In this document: one piece after another, positions 1-5,522 of the stretch
Position numbering within the stretch: the stretch's first letter is position 1
How the letters are laid out: each line of letters starts with the position of its first letter
Origin: an uncultured Brachyspira sp.
Lineage (GTDB): Bacteria; Cyanobacteriota; Vampirovibrionia; Gastranaerophilales; Gastranaerophilaceae
Assembly (NCBI GenBank): GCA_900321895.1
Contig: ONYB01000095.1
Coordinates: 1-6,038 of the forward strand
Reading direction: 5' to 3'
Length of the DNA stretch: 6,038 nucleotides
The notes under the pieces: model-generated
Told to the model about the DNA's origin: nothing
The model's database searches: none
Seen by the model: the letters and a program-made list of their open reading frames with translations, nothing else
Made by a program: the position numbers and the translations under genes

Positions 1-81
1 AAGGCCGGAGTCGAACCGGCACGTGGGGTGAACCACACCAGATTTTGAGTCTGGCACGTCTACCAATTTCATCACTTCGGC
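1..81 (-). tRNA. tRNA-Leu (anticodon CAA), 3' end cut by window edge
   Basis: Read on the minus strand, the gene begins with acceptor strand GCCGAAG at 81-75. It then has a D-arm, the anticodon stem CCAGA/TCTGG around the loop CTCAAAA, a long variable arm (TGTGG...CCACG), and a T-arm GCCGG-TTCGACT-CCGGC. The loop gives anticodon CAA, which reads the leucine codon UUG. The long class II variable arm agrees with leucine. The window ends three bases into the 3' acceptor strand (CTT, pairing with AAG), so the last four acceptor bases, the discriminator base and any encoded CCA lie outside. Nothing suggests it is defective. Confidence 0.96.
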
Positions 82-115
82 TTGTTTGAAGTGTTGAACT
101 TTAGTCCGTATCTTT

Positions 116-143
116 ATAATATCAAAAACAAAAATAATATCAA
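116..143 (-). promoter_or_regulatory. sigma70-type promoter of the tRNA-Leu gene
   Basis: On the minus strand there is a -35 box TTGATA (143-138, one mismatch to TTGACA), a 16-bp spacer, and a -10 box TATTAT (121-116, one mismatch to TATAAT). The predicted transcription start is near 109, leaving a leader of about 28 bases before the tRNA 5' end at 81, which RNase P would remove. Position, strand and strength fit a stable-RNA promoter. The region is AT-rich, so some resemblance could be chance. Confidence 0.65.
116..143. repeat. 10-bp direct repeat spanning the tRNA promoter boxes
   Basis: ATAATATCAA occurs exactly twice, at 116-125 and 134-143, 18 bp apart start to start. On the minus strand each copy (TTGATATTAT) holds both a -35-like TTGATA and a -10-like TATTAT. 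The upstream copy supplies the -35 box and the downstream copy the -10 box of the tRNA promoter. It may be a by-product of promoter evolution or a pair of regulator half-sites; the sequence does not say which. Confidence 0.6.
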
Positions 144-146
144 GCA

Positions 147-168
147 GAAATTTTTAAAATATATTTTT
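147..168 (-). promoter_or_regulatory. UP-like A/T element upstream of the tRNA-Leu promoter
   Basis: With the tRNA start site placed at 109, this stretch occupies about -38 to -59. On the minus strand it reads as an A-run, then TATATTTT, then a second A-run. That follows the known UP-element pattern nnAAAWWTWTTTTnnAAAAnnn with one mismatch at the defined positions. UP elements bind the alpha-subunit C-terminal domains of RNA polymerase and boost rRNA and tRNA promoters. The surroundings are very AT-rich and the register depends on the inferred start site, so this is a moderate call. Confidence 0.45.
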
Positions 169-265
169 TCTTAAAATTTTTACTTTTTTAAAAATATGCT
201 TATATATATTTGTGAAGGCAATTTTATTTTTTTCGTTTATAACATATTATTGTATTGCAATCTTA

Positions 266-271
266 TGAGGG
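266..271 (+). promoter_or_regulatory. ribosome binding site fixing the start at 276
   Basis: TGAGGG lies four bases before the ATG at 276. The reading frame stays open upstream to a TTG at 255, but that codon has no Shine-Dalgarno sequence. The ATG at 276 also puts the signal peptide at the very N-terminus, with Met-Lys-Asn followed directly by the hydrophobic core. Confidence 0.75.
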
Positions 272-275
272 TTTT

Positions 276-1052
276 ATGAAAAATTTTGTTTTGTTAATTT
301 TAATATTCTTAACCGGCGGGCTTTGTGCAAATGCGGAGGCTTTGACGGGTGGGGTTTCAACTGTCGGGCTTGGTAACAAGGTCGTTGATGCTAAGACAAA
401 TGCTCCGATTGCAAATGCTCAAGTTTCTTTGCCTAAGCAGGGTTATAAAACAACAACGGATGAGAATGGTGATTTTAAGCTTGAGGCTCATTTTATCGGT
501 GATACGATTATGTCTGTAAAAAAAGACGGTTACAGACCTTTTTCATTAACCATAAACGAGCAAATCGCTGCTCAACCTATGGTTGTTGGTATTCAAAAAA
601 GCAGTGCGACGGATTTGGTGATTGATGCCGATATGATGCACTTGGGCGATAATAATTATTCTGCGGAGTCTGCAAATGCCGGCGAATTTAAGGTTAAGGC
701 TATCGGGCCTTTTTATACGAAAGTTTTTAAAATGAGTGCGAATACGTTGGCTTATCGCAATTTTTTGGTAATCGGTTCGATTATTGGAATTGATACGGCG
801 ATGGCAAGAGCTATGAAGCAAAATTCTATTCAAAACTCGTTTGCGTCACCGCCTGAAGTGTTTTTTAACGGTACAAAAATTGCTGAAATTCAGCTCAACG
901 GCGACAATCAAAAAATCAGACTTCCGAATAATTTGATTAGACCTGATCAGTCGAATGAAATCACGATTAAGACCGGTAAAAACCTTATGCAGAGAAATTA
1001 TATCGATTATGATGATATTGAGTTGATGAATTTGAGTATTCAAACCGAATAA
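276..1052 (+). CDS. exported protein with carboxypeptidase-regulatory-like domain
   Basis: This encodes 258 residues. A Sec signal peptide is clear: short basic N-terminus, hydrophobic core at residues 4-13, and a probable signal peptidase I site after Ala-Asn-Ala at 18-20. Cys17 is preceded by Gly-Gly-Leu, not a good lipobox, so a lipoprotein is unlikely. Residues about 30-107 look like a CarboxypepD_reg/transthyretin-like beta-sandwich: a 'VVDAKTNAPIANAQV' opening, then 'TTTDENGDFKL', then a 'VKKDGYRPFSL' strand. Residues about 112-258 form a second beta-rich region with 'PEVFFNGTKIAEIQLNG' and 'NEITIKTG...DYDDIELMNLSI', resembling a galactose-binding-like or jelly-roll carbohydrate-binding fold. 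That second assignment is inference. No protease or other catalytic motif is visible. The likely role is envelope or extracellular binding or structure. The antiporter gene begins 46 bp later on the same strand, but nothing links their functions. Confidence 0.85.
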   Translation: MKNFVLLILIFLTGGLCANAEALTGGVSTVGLGNKVVDAKTNAPIANAQVSLPKQGYKTTTDENGDFKLEAHFIGDTIMSVKKDGYRPFSLTINEQIAAQPMVVGIQKSSATDLVIDADMMHLGDNNYSAESANAGEFKVKAIGPFYTKVFKMSANTLAYRNFLVIGSIIGIDTAMARAMKQNSIQNSFASPPEVFFNGTKIAEIQLNGDNQKIRLPNNLIRPDQSNEITIKTGKNLMQRNYIDYDDIELMNLSIQTE

Positions 1053-1080
1053 GTTTCGTACATTTTATTACGTATTTTTA

Positions 1081-1089
1081 TGGTAATAT
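1081..1089 (+). promoter_or_regulatory. possible extended -10 promoter of the antiporter gene
   Basis: TGG-TAATAT fits the extended -10 form TGn plus a -10 hexamer (four of six matches to TATAAT). No good -35 box stands upstream. If used, transcription would start near 1096, only about three bases before the ATG at 1099. That would explain why no Shine-Dalgarno sequence precedes this gene. Read-through from the preceding gene is equally possible. Confidence 0.25.
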
Positions 1090-1098
1090 AAGTACGTT

Positions 1099-2415
1099 AT
1101 GACATTACTTTTAAATCCCGTAATCGTTTCGGTAATTTTACTTTGTATACTTTGCTTATGCCGAATTAATGTTTTGTTGGCGATAATAATTTCGGCAATA
1201 GTCGCGGGCATGGTTGGTGGTTTGCCGATTGAGGACGTGATGAATACGTTTATTTCAGGCATGGGCGGGAATTCCGAAACGGCTTTGAGCTATATTTTGT
1301 TGGGAACTTTTGCGGCGGCAATGACGCATACGGGGCTTGCAACGATTTTGGCAAAAAAGATTTCAAACGTAATCGGGAATAAAAAAGTTATGTTGTTGTT
1401 TATTTTGGCGGGAATTGCAGTGCTTTCTCAAAACCTTATTCCTGTGCATATTGCGTTTATTCCGATAATAATTCCGCCGTTGTTGCATGTTATGAATAAA
1501 CTCAAACTCGACAGACGTGCGGTTGCGTGTGCGTTGGCTTATGGGTTGAAAGCCCCTTATATCACTATTCCTGCTGGGTTTGGGTTGATTTTTCAGGGCT
1601 TGATTGCAGAAAATATGACTGTTAACGGTATGGAAGTTTTGAAAAATGATGTTTGGAAATCTACGTGGATTTTGGGTGTTGCTATGACTGTCGGGTTGTT
1701 GACGGCGATTTTTATTTCTTACCGCAAGCCTCGTGAATATTTGGATTTGACGATTTCTCAAAATGAGTTGGAAAAAGAGGATGAAAAAGCTTTAACACTT
1801 AATAAAAATCATTATATCACGCTGTTTGGAGCATTTGCGACTTTGGTTATTCAACTGATTACGAAGTCTTTGCCACTTGGAGCTCTTGTCGGCTTAGGAA
1901 TAGTTTTTGGCGGCGGTGCAGTAAGTCATAGGAAAATGGATAAGCTGATTAATGAAGGTATCGGATTAATGGGTTATGTTGCCTTTGTAATGCTTGTTGC
2001 TGCGGGGTTTGCAATGGTTTTGAAAACGACTGGCGGAGTAGATTCGCTTGTTAATGCTGTTATGCCGTTTATGCAAAATAGTAAAATCGTTGCGACTTGT
2101 ACGATGTTAATTTTAGGTTTATTTATTACAATGGGAATCGGAACTTCGTTTGGTACAATCCCAATTTTGGCGGTTTTGTTTGTGCCTGTGTTTATAAAGT
2201 TGGGAATATCTCCTGCGGCAAGTGTTGTGGTTTTGGCTGCTGCTGCGGCACTCGGAGATGCGGGCTCACCTGCTTCTGATACAACCCTCGGGCCTACTGC
2301 CGGTTTGAATGCGGATGGTCAGCACAATCACATCGCAGATACGTGCATTCCGACATTTTTGCATTATAATATTCCGCTTATTATTTTTGCGATTATTGCG
2401 GTTTTGATTTTTTAA
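1099..2415 (+). CDS. YuiF-like Na+/H+ antiporter (NhaC) family transporter
   Basis: This is a 438-residue integral membrane protein with roughly 11-12 hydrophobic segments and one charged cytoplasmic-type loop at about residues 208-237. Family hallmarks are intact: GNSETA at 57-62; SQNLIPVHIAFIP at 110-122; the RRAVACALAYGLKAPY segment at 139-153; GIGTSFGTIPI at 346-356; and a C-terminal signature running from LGDAGSPASDTTLGPTAG into GLNADGQHNHIADT (385-415), where polar residues likely line the ion or substrate path. The length matches the family recalled as COG2056 (YuiF). Members are annotated either as Na+/H+ antiporters or as predicted histidine/amino-acid permeases, so the substrate is not settled. 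The start is the only reasonable one: TAA lies in frame at 1084 and no other start codon lies between. No Shine-Dalgarno is seen. The end converges on the GNAT gene with a 25-bp gap. Confidence 0.93.
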   Translation: MTLLLNPVIVSVILLCILCLCRINVLLAIIISAIVAGMVGGLPIEDVMNTFISGMGGNSETALSYILLGTFAAAMTHTGLATILAKKISNVIGNKKVMLLFILAGIAVLSQNLIPVHIAFIPIIIPPLLHVMNKLKLDRRAVACALAYGLKAPYITIPAGFGLIFQGLIAENMTVNGMEVLKNDVWKSTWILGVAMTVGLLTAIFISYRKPREYLDLTISQNELEKEDEKALTLNKNHYITLFGAFATLVIQLITKSLPLGALVGLGIVFGGGAVSHRKMDKLINEGIGLMGYVAFVMLVAAGFAMVLKTTGGVDSLVNAVMPFMQNSKIVATCTMLILGLFITMGIGTSFGTIPILAVLFVPVFIKLGISPAASVVVLAAAAALGDAGSPASDTTLGPTAGLNADGQHNHIADTCIPTFLHYNIPLIIFAIIAVLIF

Positions 2416-2440
2416 TAGGGTGTGAAAATTTGTGTTAAGC

Positions 2441-3424
2441 TTAGTTTACAACCTTGTTTTCGCCGAGCAGAAAGACTTGGAGTATGTTTTGCTCTTGTTT
2501 TACAGGTTTGTAGAAGTCTTTGACAAGAACACACTTTGTTTGAATGCAGTTTAGGTTTCGTTTGTGAAGATATTCTTCAAAGGTATCGGCATTTTTTGTG
2601 TATTGTCGGTGTTTTATAAATGCAGTAAAGTTTGTTTTTCTTCTTGAAATTTCTTCAAGTGCAAAGTTTATTACTTCGTCATAAGAAATCTGATAACCTT
2701 CATTGAGCGACATATCAATGATAAAGTTTCTGTTGTCGGATGTTGTAATTGATAAATATGCAATAATTCGGTGTTTTGTCGGTTCTTCCAGTACGTATCG
2801 ATTTTTGTAAAAATTTGTTAATCCGTTAAAAAATGGTTCTGAAAATTCTTGTTTAATTCTGTCTAAAGACGGTTTGAAGTGAGATTTTAATTCAGAATTA
2901 TATAATCTGGAAACGGCTTTAGCATCAGAATTCTGGCATATTCTGAAAGCTGCCGAAAAGTGGGTTTCAGGATTGAAGTTTTCAATTTTCCACAAATTTT
3001 CGTAAGAACATTGTCTGAATCCGCAACCTTGCATAAACAGTTGCAAAAGCTCTTCGTGACAAGAATCGACCGTGACGAAAAATGAGTTTGCTCCTCTGGC
3101 CCCGTATCGTGCGATAACGAATTCCACAAGTTGTTTGCCTATATCGTATGAATTATTTCTAAAAATTAATCTTGTTATATTAATCTTGTAAGGATTTCCT
3201 GAAGTCGGTACGACAGTGATAATCCCGTGAATTTCTTTATCGTTGATAAGAACGTATGATTCCGGCAAAAATCTGTACTTTAACGGTAGGCATGACTGGA
3301 TTAGGGCGATTGTTTCGTGCGATAAATCTTTTTTAAATCTAACCCCGTCATCGCTGTCAAGATATTCAATCATCTTTGAAATCTTAGGTATATCAAAATA
3401 ATTTAGTCGTCTGATTCTAATCAT
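2441..3424 (-). CDS. GNAT-like protein with two acetyltransferase-type halves
   Basis: This encodes 327 residues, about twice a single GNAT domain. The N-terminal half (about 1-148) follows the GNAT order. 'MIRIRRLNYFDIPKISKMI' gives strand 1 and helix 1. 'YVLINDKEIHGIITVVP' gives the central strands. The acetyl-CoA loop/helix region is 'NNSYDIGKQLVEFVIARYGARGA'. The 'ELLQLFMQGCGFRQC' segment corresponds to the usual '..LY.k.GF' near the end. The acetyl-CoA loop is diverged: Asn91-Ser-Tyr-Asp-Ile-Gly96 stands where Q/R-x-x-G-x-G/A is normal. The C-terminal half (about 157-305) opens with 'FRICQNSDAKAVSRLYN', has strands 'HRIIAYLSITT' and 'NFIIDMSLN', and a helix 'SYDEVINFALEEISRR', so it looks like a second, more degenerate GNAT fold. 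The acceptor is unknown, and catalytic activity is not certain. It is transcribed divergently from the dehydrogenase operon and probably from a leaderless mRNA. Confidence 0.8.
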   Translation of the reverse strand: MIRIRRLNYFDIPKISKMIEYLDSDDGVRFKKDLSHETIALIQSCLPLKYRFLPESYVLINDKEIHGIITVVPTSGNPYKINITRLIFRNNSYDIGKQLVEFVIARYGARGANSFFVTVDSCHEELLQLFMQGCGFRQCSYENLWKIENFNPETHFSAAFRICQNSDAKAVSRLYNSELKSHFKPSLDRIKQEFSEPFFNGLTNFYKNRYVLEEPTKHRIIAYLSITTSDNRNFIIDMSLNEGYQISYDEVINFALEEISRRKTNFTAFIKHRQYTKNADTFEEYLHKRNLNCIQTKCVLVKDFYKPVKQEQNILQVFLLGENKVVN

Positions 3425-3430
3425 ATAATT

Positions 3431-3459
3431 ATTATATATATTTTTTTGCCTGTTCGCAA
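3431..3459 (-). promoter_or_regulatory. sigma70-type promoter of the GNAT gene, predicted leaderless
   Basis: On the minus strand there is a -35 box TTGCGA (3459-3454, four of six), an exact 17-bp spacer, and a perfect -10 box TATAAT (3436-3431). Counting six bases after the -10 places the transcription start at 3424, the A of the ATG. No Shine-Dalgarno-like purine run precedes the start codon, which agrees with a leaderless or nearly leaderless message. The box overlaps the outward promoter on the other strand. Confidence 0.65.
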
Positions 3460-3474
3460 GGTTTGTGTTAAAAT
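3446..3474 (+). promoter_or_regulatory. extended -10 promoter of the dehydrogenase/glycosyltransferase operon
   Basis: There is a -35 box TTGCCT (3446-3451, four of six), a 17-bp spacer, and a -10 box TAAAAT (3469-3474, five of six) preceded by TGT at 3466-3468, which makes an extended -10. Predicted transcription start is about 3481. That lies downstream of the ATG at 3478, so the first usable start codon would be 3496, with a 15-base leader that holds a weak purine run (AAAGAAG, 3483-3489). Confidence 0.6.
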
Positions 3475-3495
3475 TTTATGCGAAAGAAGCAAAAT

Positions 3496-4479
3496 ATGAA
3501 AATAGCTGTAATTGAAAAAGAACATATTGTTGTAAAAAACACAGATAAAATAACATTAGACGGTAGGAAGGGCGCTATTGTAAAAGTCTTGGGATGTGGG
3601 CTTTGCGGATCTGATATCGTTAAGTTCAGAGAACATATTTCAAAAGACGGAACTGTTCTCGGGCATGAAATTGTTGCGGAAATCGTCGAAATAAATTCTG
3701 ATACAAAATTTAAAACAGGTGAAAAAATAGTAACATCTCATCATATTCCGTGCGGAACTTGCGATTATTGCAGGCATGGAAATGTTTCGATGTGTAAACA
3801 TTTTAAAAGTACAAATATTCGCCCGGGAGGATTTAGCGAATACGTTTATCTTTCGGAGGAGCATTTGCAAAATGTTGCACACCCGATGCCTGAAAATTTG
3901 TCTGAGATTGAGGCTTCTTTTTATGAACCGCTCGGGTGCTGTGTCAGAGCTGTAAAAAGGGCAAAACTTATGGATGGTTCAAAAGTCCTTGTTGTCGGGT
4001 TGGGTTCAATCGGAATTTTGATGTCACAAGCCTTAAAGGCTTATGGTATGAATGTTATGGGTTGCGACTTAATTCAAGACAGGATTGAAAGATTGCAAAA
4101 TCTTGGAATTGATGCTGTTGATTCGAGAGATTTGGAGCAAGCCGAACTGTTTGATGCCGTATTTATGACTTCGGGTGCGGACAAGGCTATTGATGTCGCT
4201 CTGAAAACTATTAAAAGCGGAGGAACAATTCTTGTATTTTCAAGCACTCCGCATAATACGGGTTATCCGAATAATGAAATTTATTATAGAGAATTGACAG
4301 TGCTTGGCAGTTATTCGCCTGCACCTGTTGATTTGAAGGATTCTCTGGAACTTTTGAGGACGGGTAAGGTCAATGTGAAGGATTTGTCGACGATTTATTC
4401 GTTGGATGATATTCAAAAAGCTTTTGATGATACAATAGCTAACAGAATTATGAAAGCATATATAAAAATTAAGGATTAA
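3496..4479 (+). CDS. zinc-dependent medium-chain alcohol/polyol dehydrogenase, NAD-type
   Basis: This encodes 327 residues from ATG 3496; an in-frame ATG at 3478 would add six residues but lies upstream of the predicted transcript start. The N-terminal GroES-like catalytic domain has catalytic-zinc ligands Cys37 (in CGSD), His57-Glu58 (in GHE) and Glu144 (in YEPLG). The structural-zinc cysteines are complete: 86, 89, 92 and 100. The Rossmann domain carries GLGSIG at 168-173, and the second strand ends in Asp191, the residue that normally hydrogen-bonds the ribose of NAD(H). Glu as third catalytic ligand is typical of the sorbitol/threonine dehydrogenase branch, which oxidises a secondary alcohol to a ketone. 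The exact substrate is not identifiable. It is the first gene of an operon: the next start is two bases after its stop. Confidence 0.9.
   Translation: MKIAVIEKEHIVVKNTDKITLDGRKGAIVKVLGCGLCGSDIVKFREHISKDGTVLGHEIVAEIVEINSDTKFKTGEKIVTSHHIPCGTCDYCRHGNVSMCKHFKSTNIRPGGFSEYVYLSEEHLQNVAHPMPENLSEIEASFYEPLGCCVRAVKRAKLMDGSKVLVVGLGSIGILMSQALKAYGMNVMGCDLIQDRIERLQNLGIDAVDSRDLEQAELFDAVFMTSGADKAIDVALKTIKSGGTILVFSSTPHNTGYPNNEIYYRELTVLGSYSPAPVDLKDSLELLRTGKVNVKDLSTIYSLDDIQKAFDDTIANRIMKAYIKIKD
4471..4475 (+). promoter_or_regulatory. ribosome binding site of the second dehydrogenase
   Basis: AAGGA lies six bases before ATG 4482 and inside the last codons of the preceding gene. This is the clearest Shine-Dalgarno sequence in the operon and points to coupled translation of the two dehydrogenases. 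Confidence 0.7.
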
Positions 4480-4481
4480 TA

Positions 4482-5522
4482 ATGAGAGCAATACAATATT
4501 ACGGGCCACAAGATATAAAACTTGAAAACGTCATGGTAAAACCGCCTGAAGAGGGTGAAGTCGTTGTGAAGGTTATGTCTGCATTGACTTGCGGAACTGA
4601 CGTAAAAACATTCAGACGCGGTCATCCTGTTTTGATTAAGTCCATTCCGTCGGGTTTTGGGCATGAGTTTGCGGGAATTGTTGATAAAGTCGGTAAAGGT
4701 GTTGACAAATTTAAGGTTGGCGATAGGGTTGTTGCTGCAAACTCTGCACCTTGCGGAAAATGTTTCTTTTGCAAAAGAGAAGAGTATAATTTGTGTGAAA
4801 ATCTTGATCTCTTGAACGGGGCTTATGCTGAATATATCACTGTTCCGGCAAGAATTGTAGAGAAAAATATGCTTATTTTGCCGAACAATTTGAGCTTTGA
4901 CAAGGCGGCTTTTTCGGAACCGTTGGCAAATGTTGTCCACGGGATTGAAAGAACGGATATAAAAGAAGGTCAGAGCGTCGGAATTATCGGGATTGGGCCT
5001 ATCGGGCTGATGTTTGCACGACTCGCAAAATTGAAGGGTGCAAGAGTTATCGTTGCCGGTAGAAATCCGCTTAAACTTAAAATGGCTGAGGAATTTTCTA
5101 AAGCTGACGAAATTGTTGATTTGAAAAAATATCCGAACCCTGAAAAAATCTTTAGAGAATTTTCGGACGAAGGCAAGGGGTTGGATGTAGCAATCGAGTG
5201 TGTAGGTTTGCCTGAAATTTGGGAAAGAATTTTTTCATGCGTTCGTCCTGGGGGAACGGTTCATTTCTTTGGCGGGTGTAAATCTGGTTCTACGGTTACT
5301 TTTGACACGACCAAAATGCACTACGGCGATATCAAATTGATGAGCGTTTTTCACCATACTCCAAAATATTTCAGAATGGCTTTGGATTATATTGCGTCCG
5401 GGGATGTTGAGGTTGAAAAACTTATTACAGATACAATCGGGCTTGATAAAATTGAATGGGCAATGCACCAGCACATAGACGGCAAAGCTATTAAATTCTT
5501 GGTAAAACCATGGGAAAAATAA
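4482..5522 (+). CDS. zinc-dependent medium-chain dehydrogenase, probable NADP-type
   Basis: This encodes 346 residues, a full-length member of the sorbitol/iditol/threonine dehydrogenase-like branch. Catalytic-zinc ligands are Cys37 (in CGTD), His61-Glu62 (in GHE) and Glu146 (in SEPLA). Structural-zinc cysteines are 91, 94, 97 and 105. The nucleotide-binding motif GIGPIG is at 170-175. The second Rossmann strand ends in Gly193-Arg194 ('VIVAGRNP') where NAD enzymes carry Asp. A small residue followed by Arg commonly indicates NADP(H), since Arg can bind the 2'-phosphate. The C-terminal part has 'FFGGC' and 'FHHTPKYFRMALDYIASG', recalled from an abundant uncharacterised family of zinc-binding dehydrogenases. 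It is related to the preceding gene only at family level, so not a recent tandem duplicate. The substrate is unknown. Its 3' end overlaps the glycosyltransferase start by 13 bases. Confidence 0.92.
   Translation: MRAIQYYGPQDIKLENVMVKPPEEGEVVVKVMSALTCGTDVKTFRRGHPVLIKSIPSGFGHEFAGIVDKVGKGVDKFKVGDRVVAANSAPCGKCFFCKREEYNLCENLDLLNGAYAEYITVPARIVEKNMLILPNNLSFDKAAFSEPLANVVHGIERTDIKEGQSVGIIGIGPIGLMFARLAKLKGARVIVAGRNPLKLKMAEEFSKADEIVDLKKYPNPEKIFREFSDEGKGLDVAIECVGLPEIWERIFSCVRPGGTVHFFGGCKSGSTVTFDTTKMHYGDIKLMSVFHHTPKYFRMALDYIASGDVEVEKLITDTIGLDKIEWAMHQHIDGKAIKFLVKPWEK

Noticed and set aside
151..200. A/T-rich inverted segments before the exported-protein gene as a terminator or hairpin
   Set aside because: The stems are pure A/T and would be unstable; the block is better explained as promoter-upstream DNA.
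254..261. ATTGCAAT palindrome just before the ribosome binding site at 266
   Set aside because: An 8-bp palindrome in AT-rich DNA is expected by chance and no second copy is nearby.
255..275. TTG start at 255 for the exported protein
   Set aside because: It has no Shine-Dalgarno sequence and would put seven polar residues before the signal peptide; ATG 276 has TGAGGG at good spacing.
321..326. Possible lipoprotein cysteine (Cys17) in the signal peptide
   Set aside because: The preceding residues are Gly-Gly-Leu. A lipobox needs a small residue at -1, and Ala-Asn-Ala just after fits signal peptidase I better.
2097..2279. Small Gly/Cys-rich plus-strand frame of 60 codons
   Set aside because: It lies out of frame within the conserved C-terminal part of the antiporter; the Gly/Cys richness comes from reading its Ala/Gly codons shifted.
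2436..2443. TAAGCTTA palindrome as a terminator
   Set aside because: It has no loop, the stem is only four base pairs and no T-run follows; it also overlaps the GNAT stop codon.
4476..4940. Long minus-strand open frame inside the second dehydrogenase (also similar ones at 5235-5717 and 1363-1761)
   Set aside because: Each lies opposite a clearly conserved gene, and the predicted proteins are basic, low-complexity and lack any recognisable domain.
3496..5522. Recent tandem duplication of the two dehydrogenases
   Set aside because: The zinc and Rossmann motifs align, but the sequences between them differ widely, with different N-termini, lengths and cofactor residues, so they are old paralogues.
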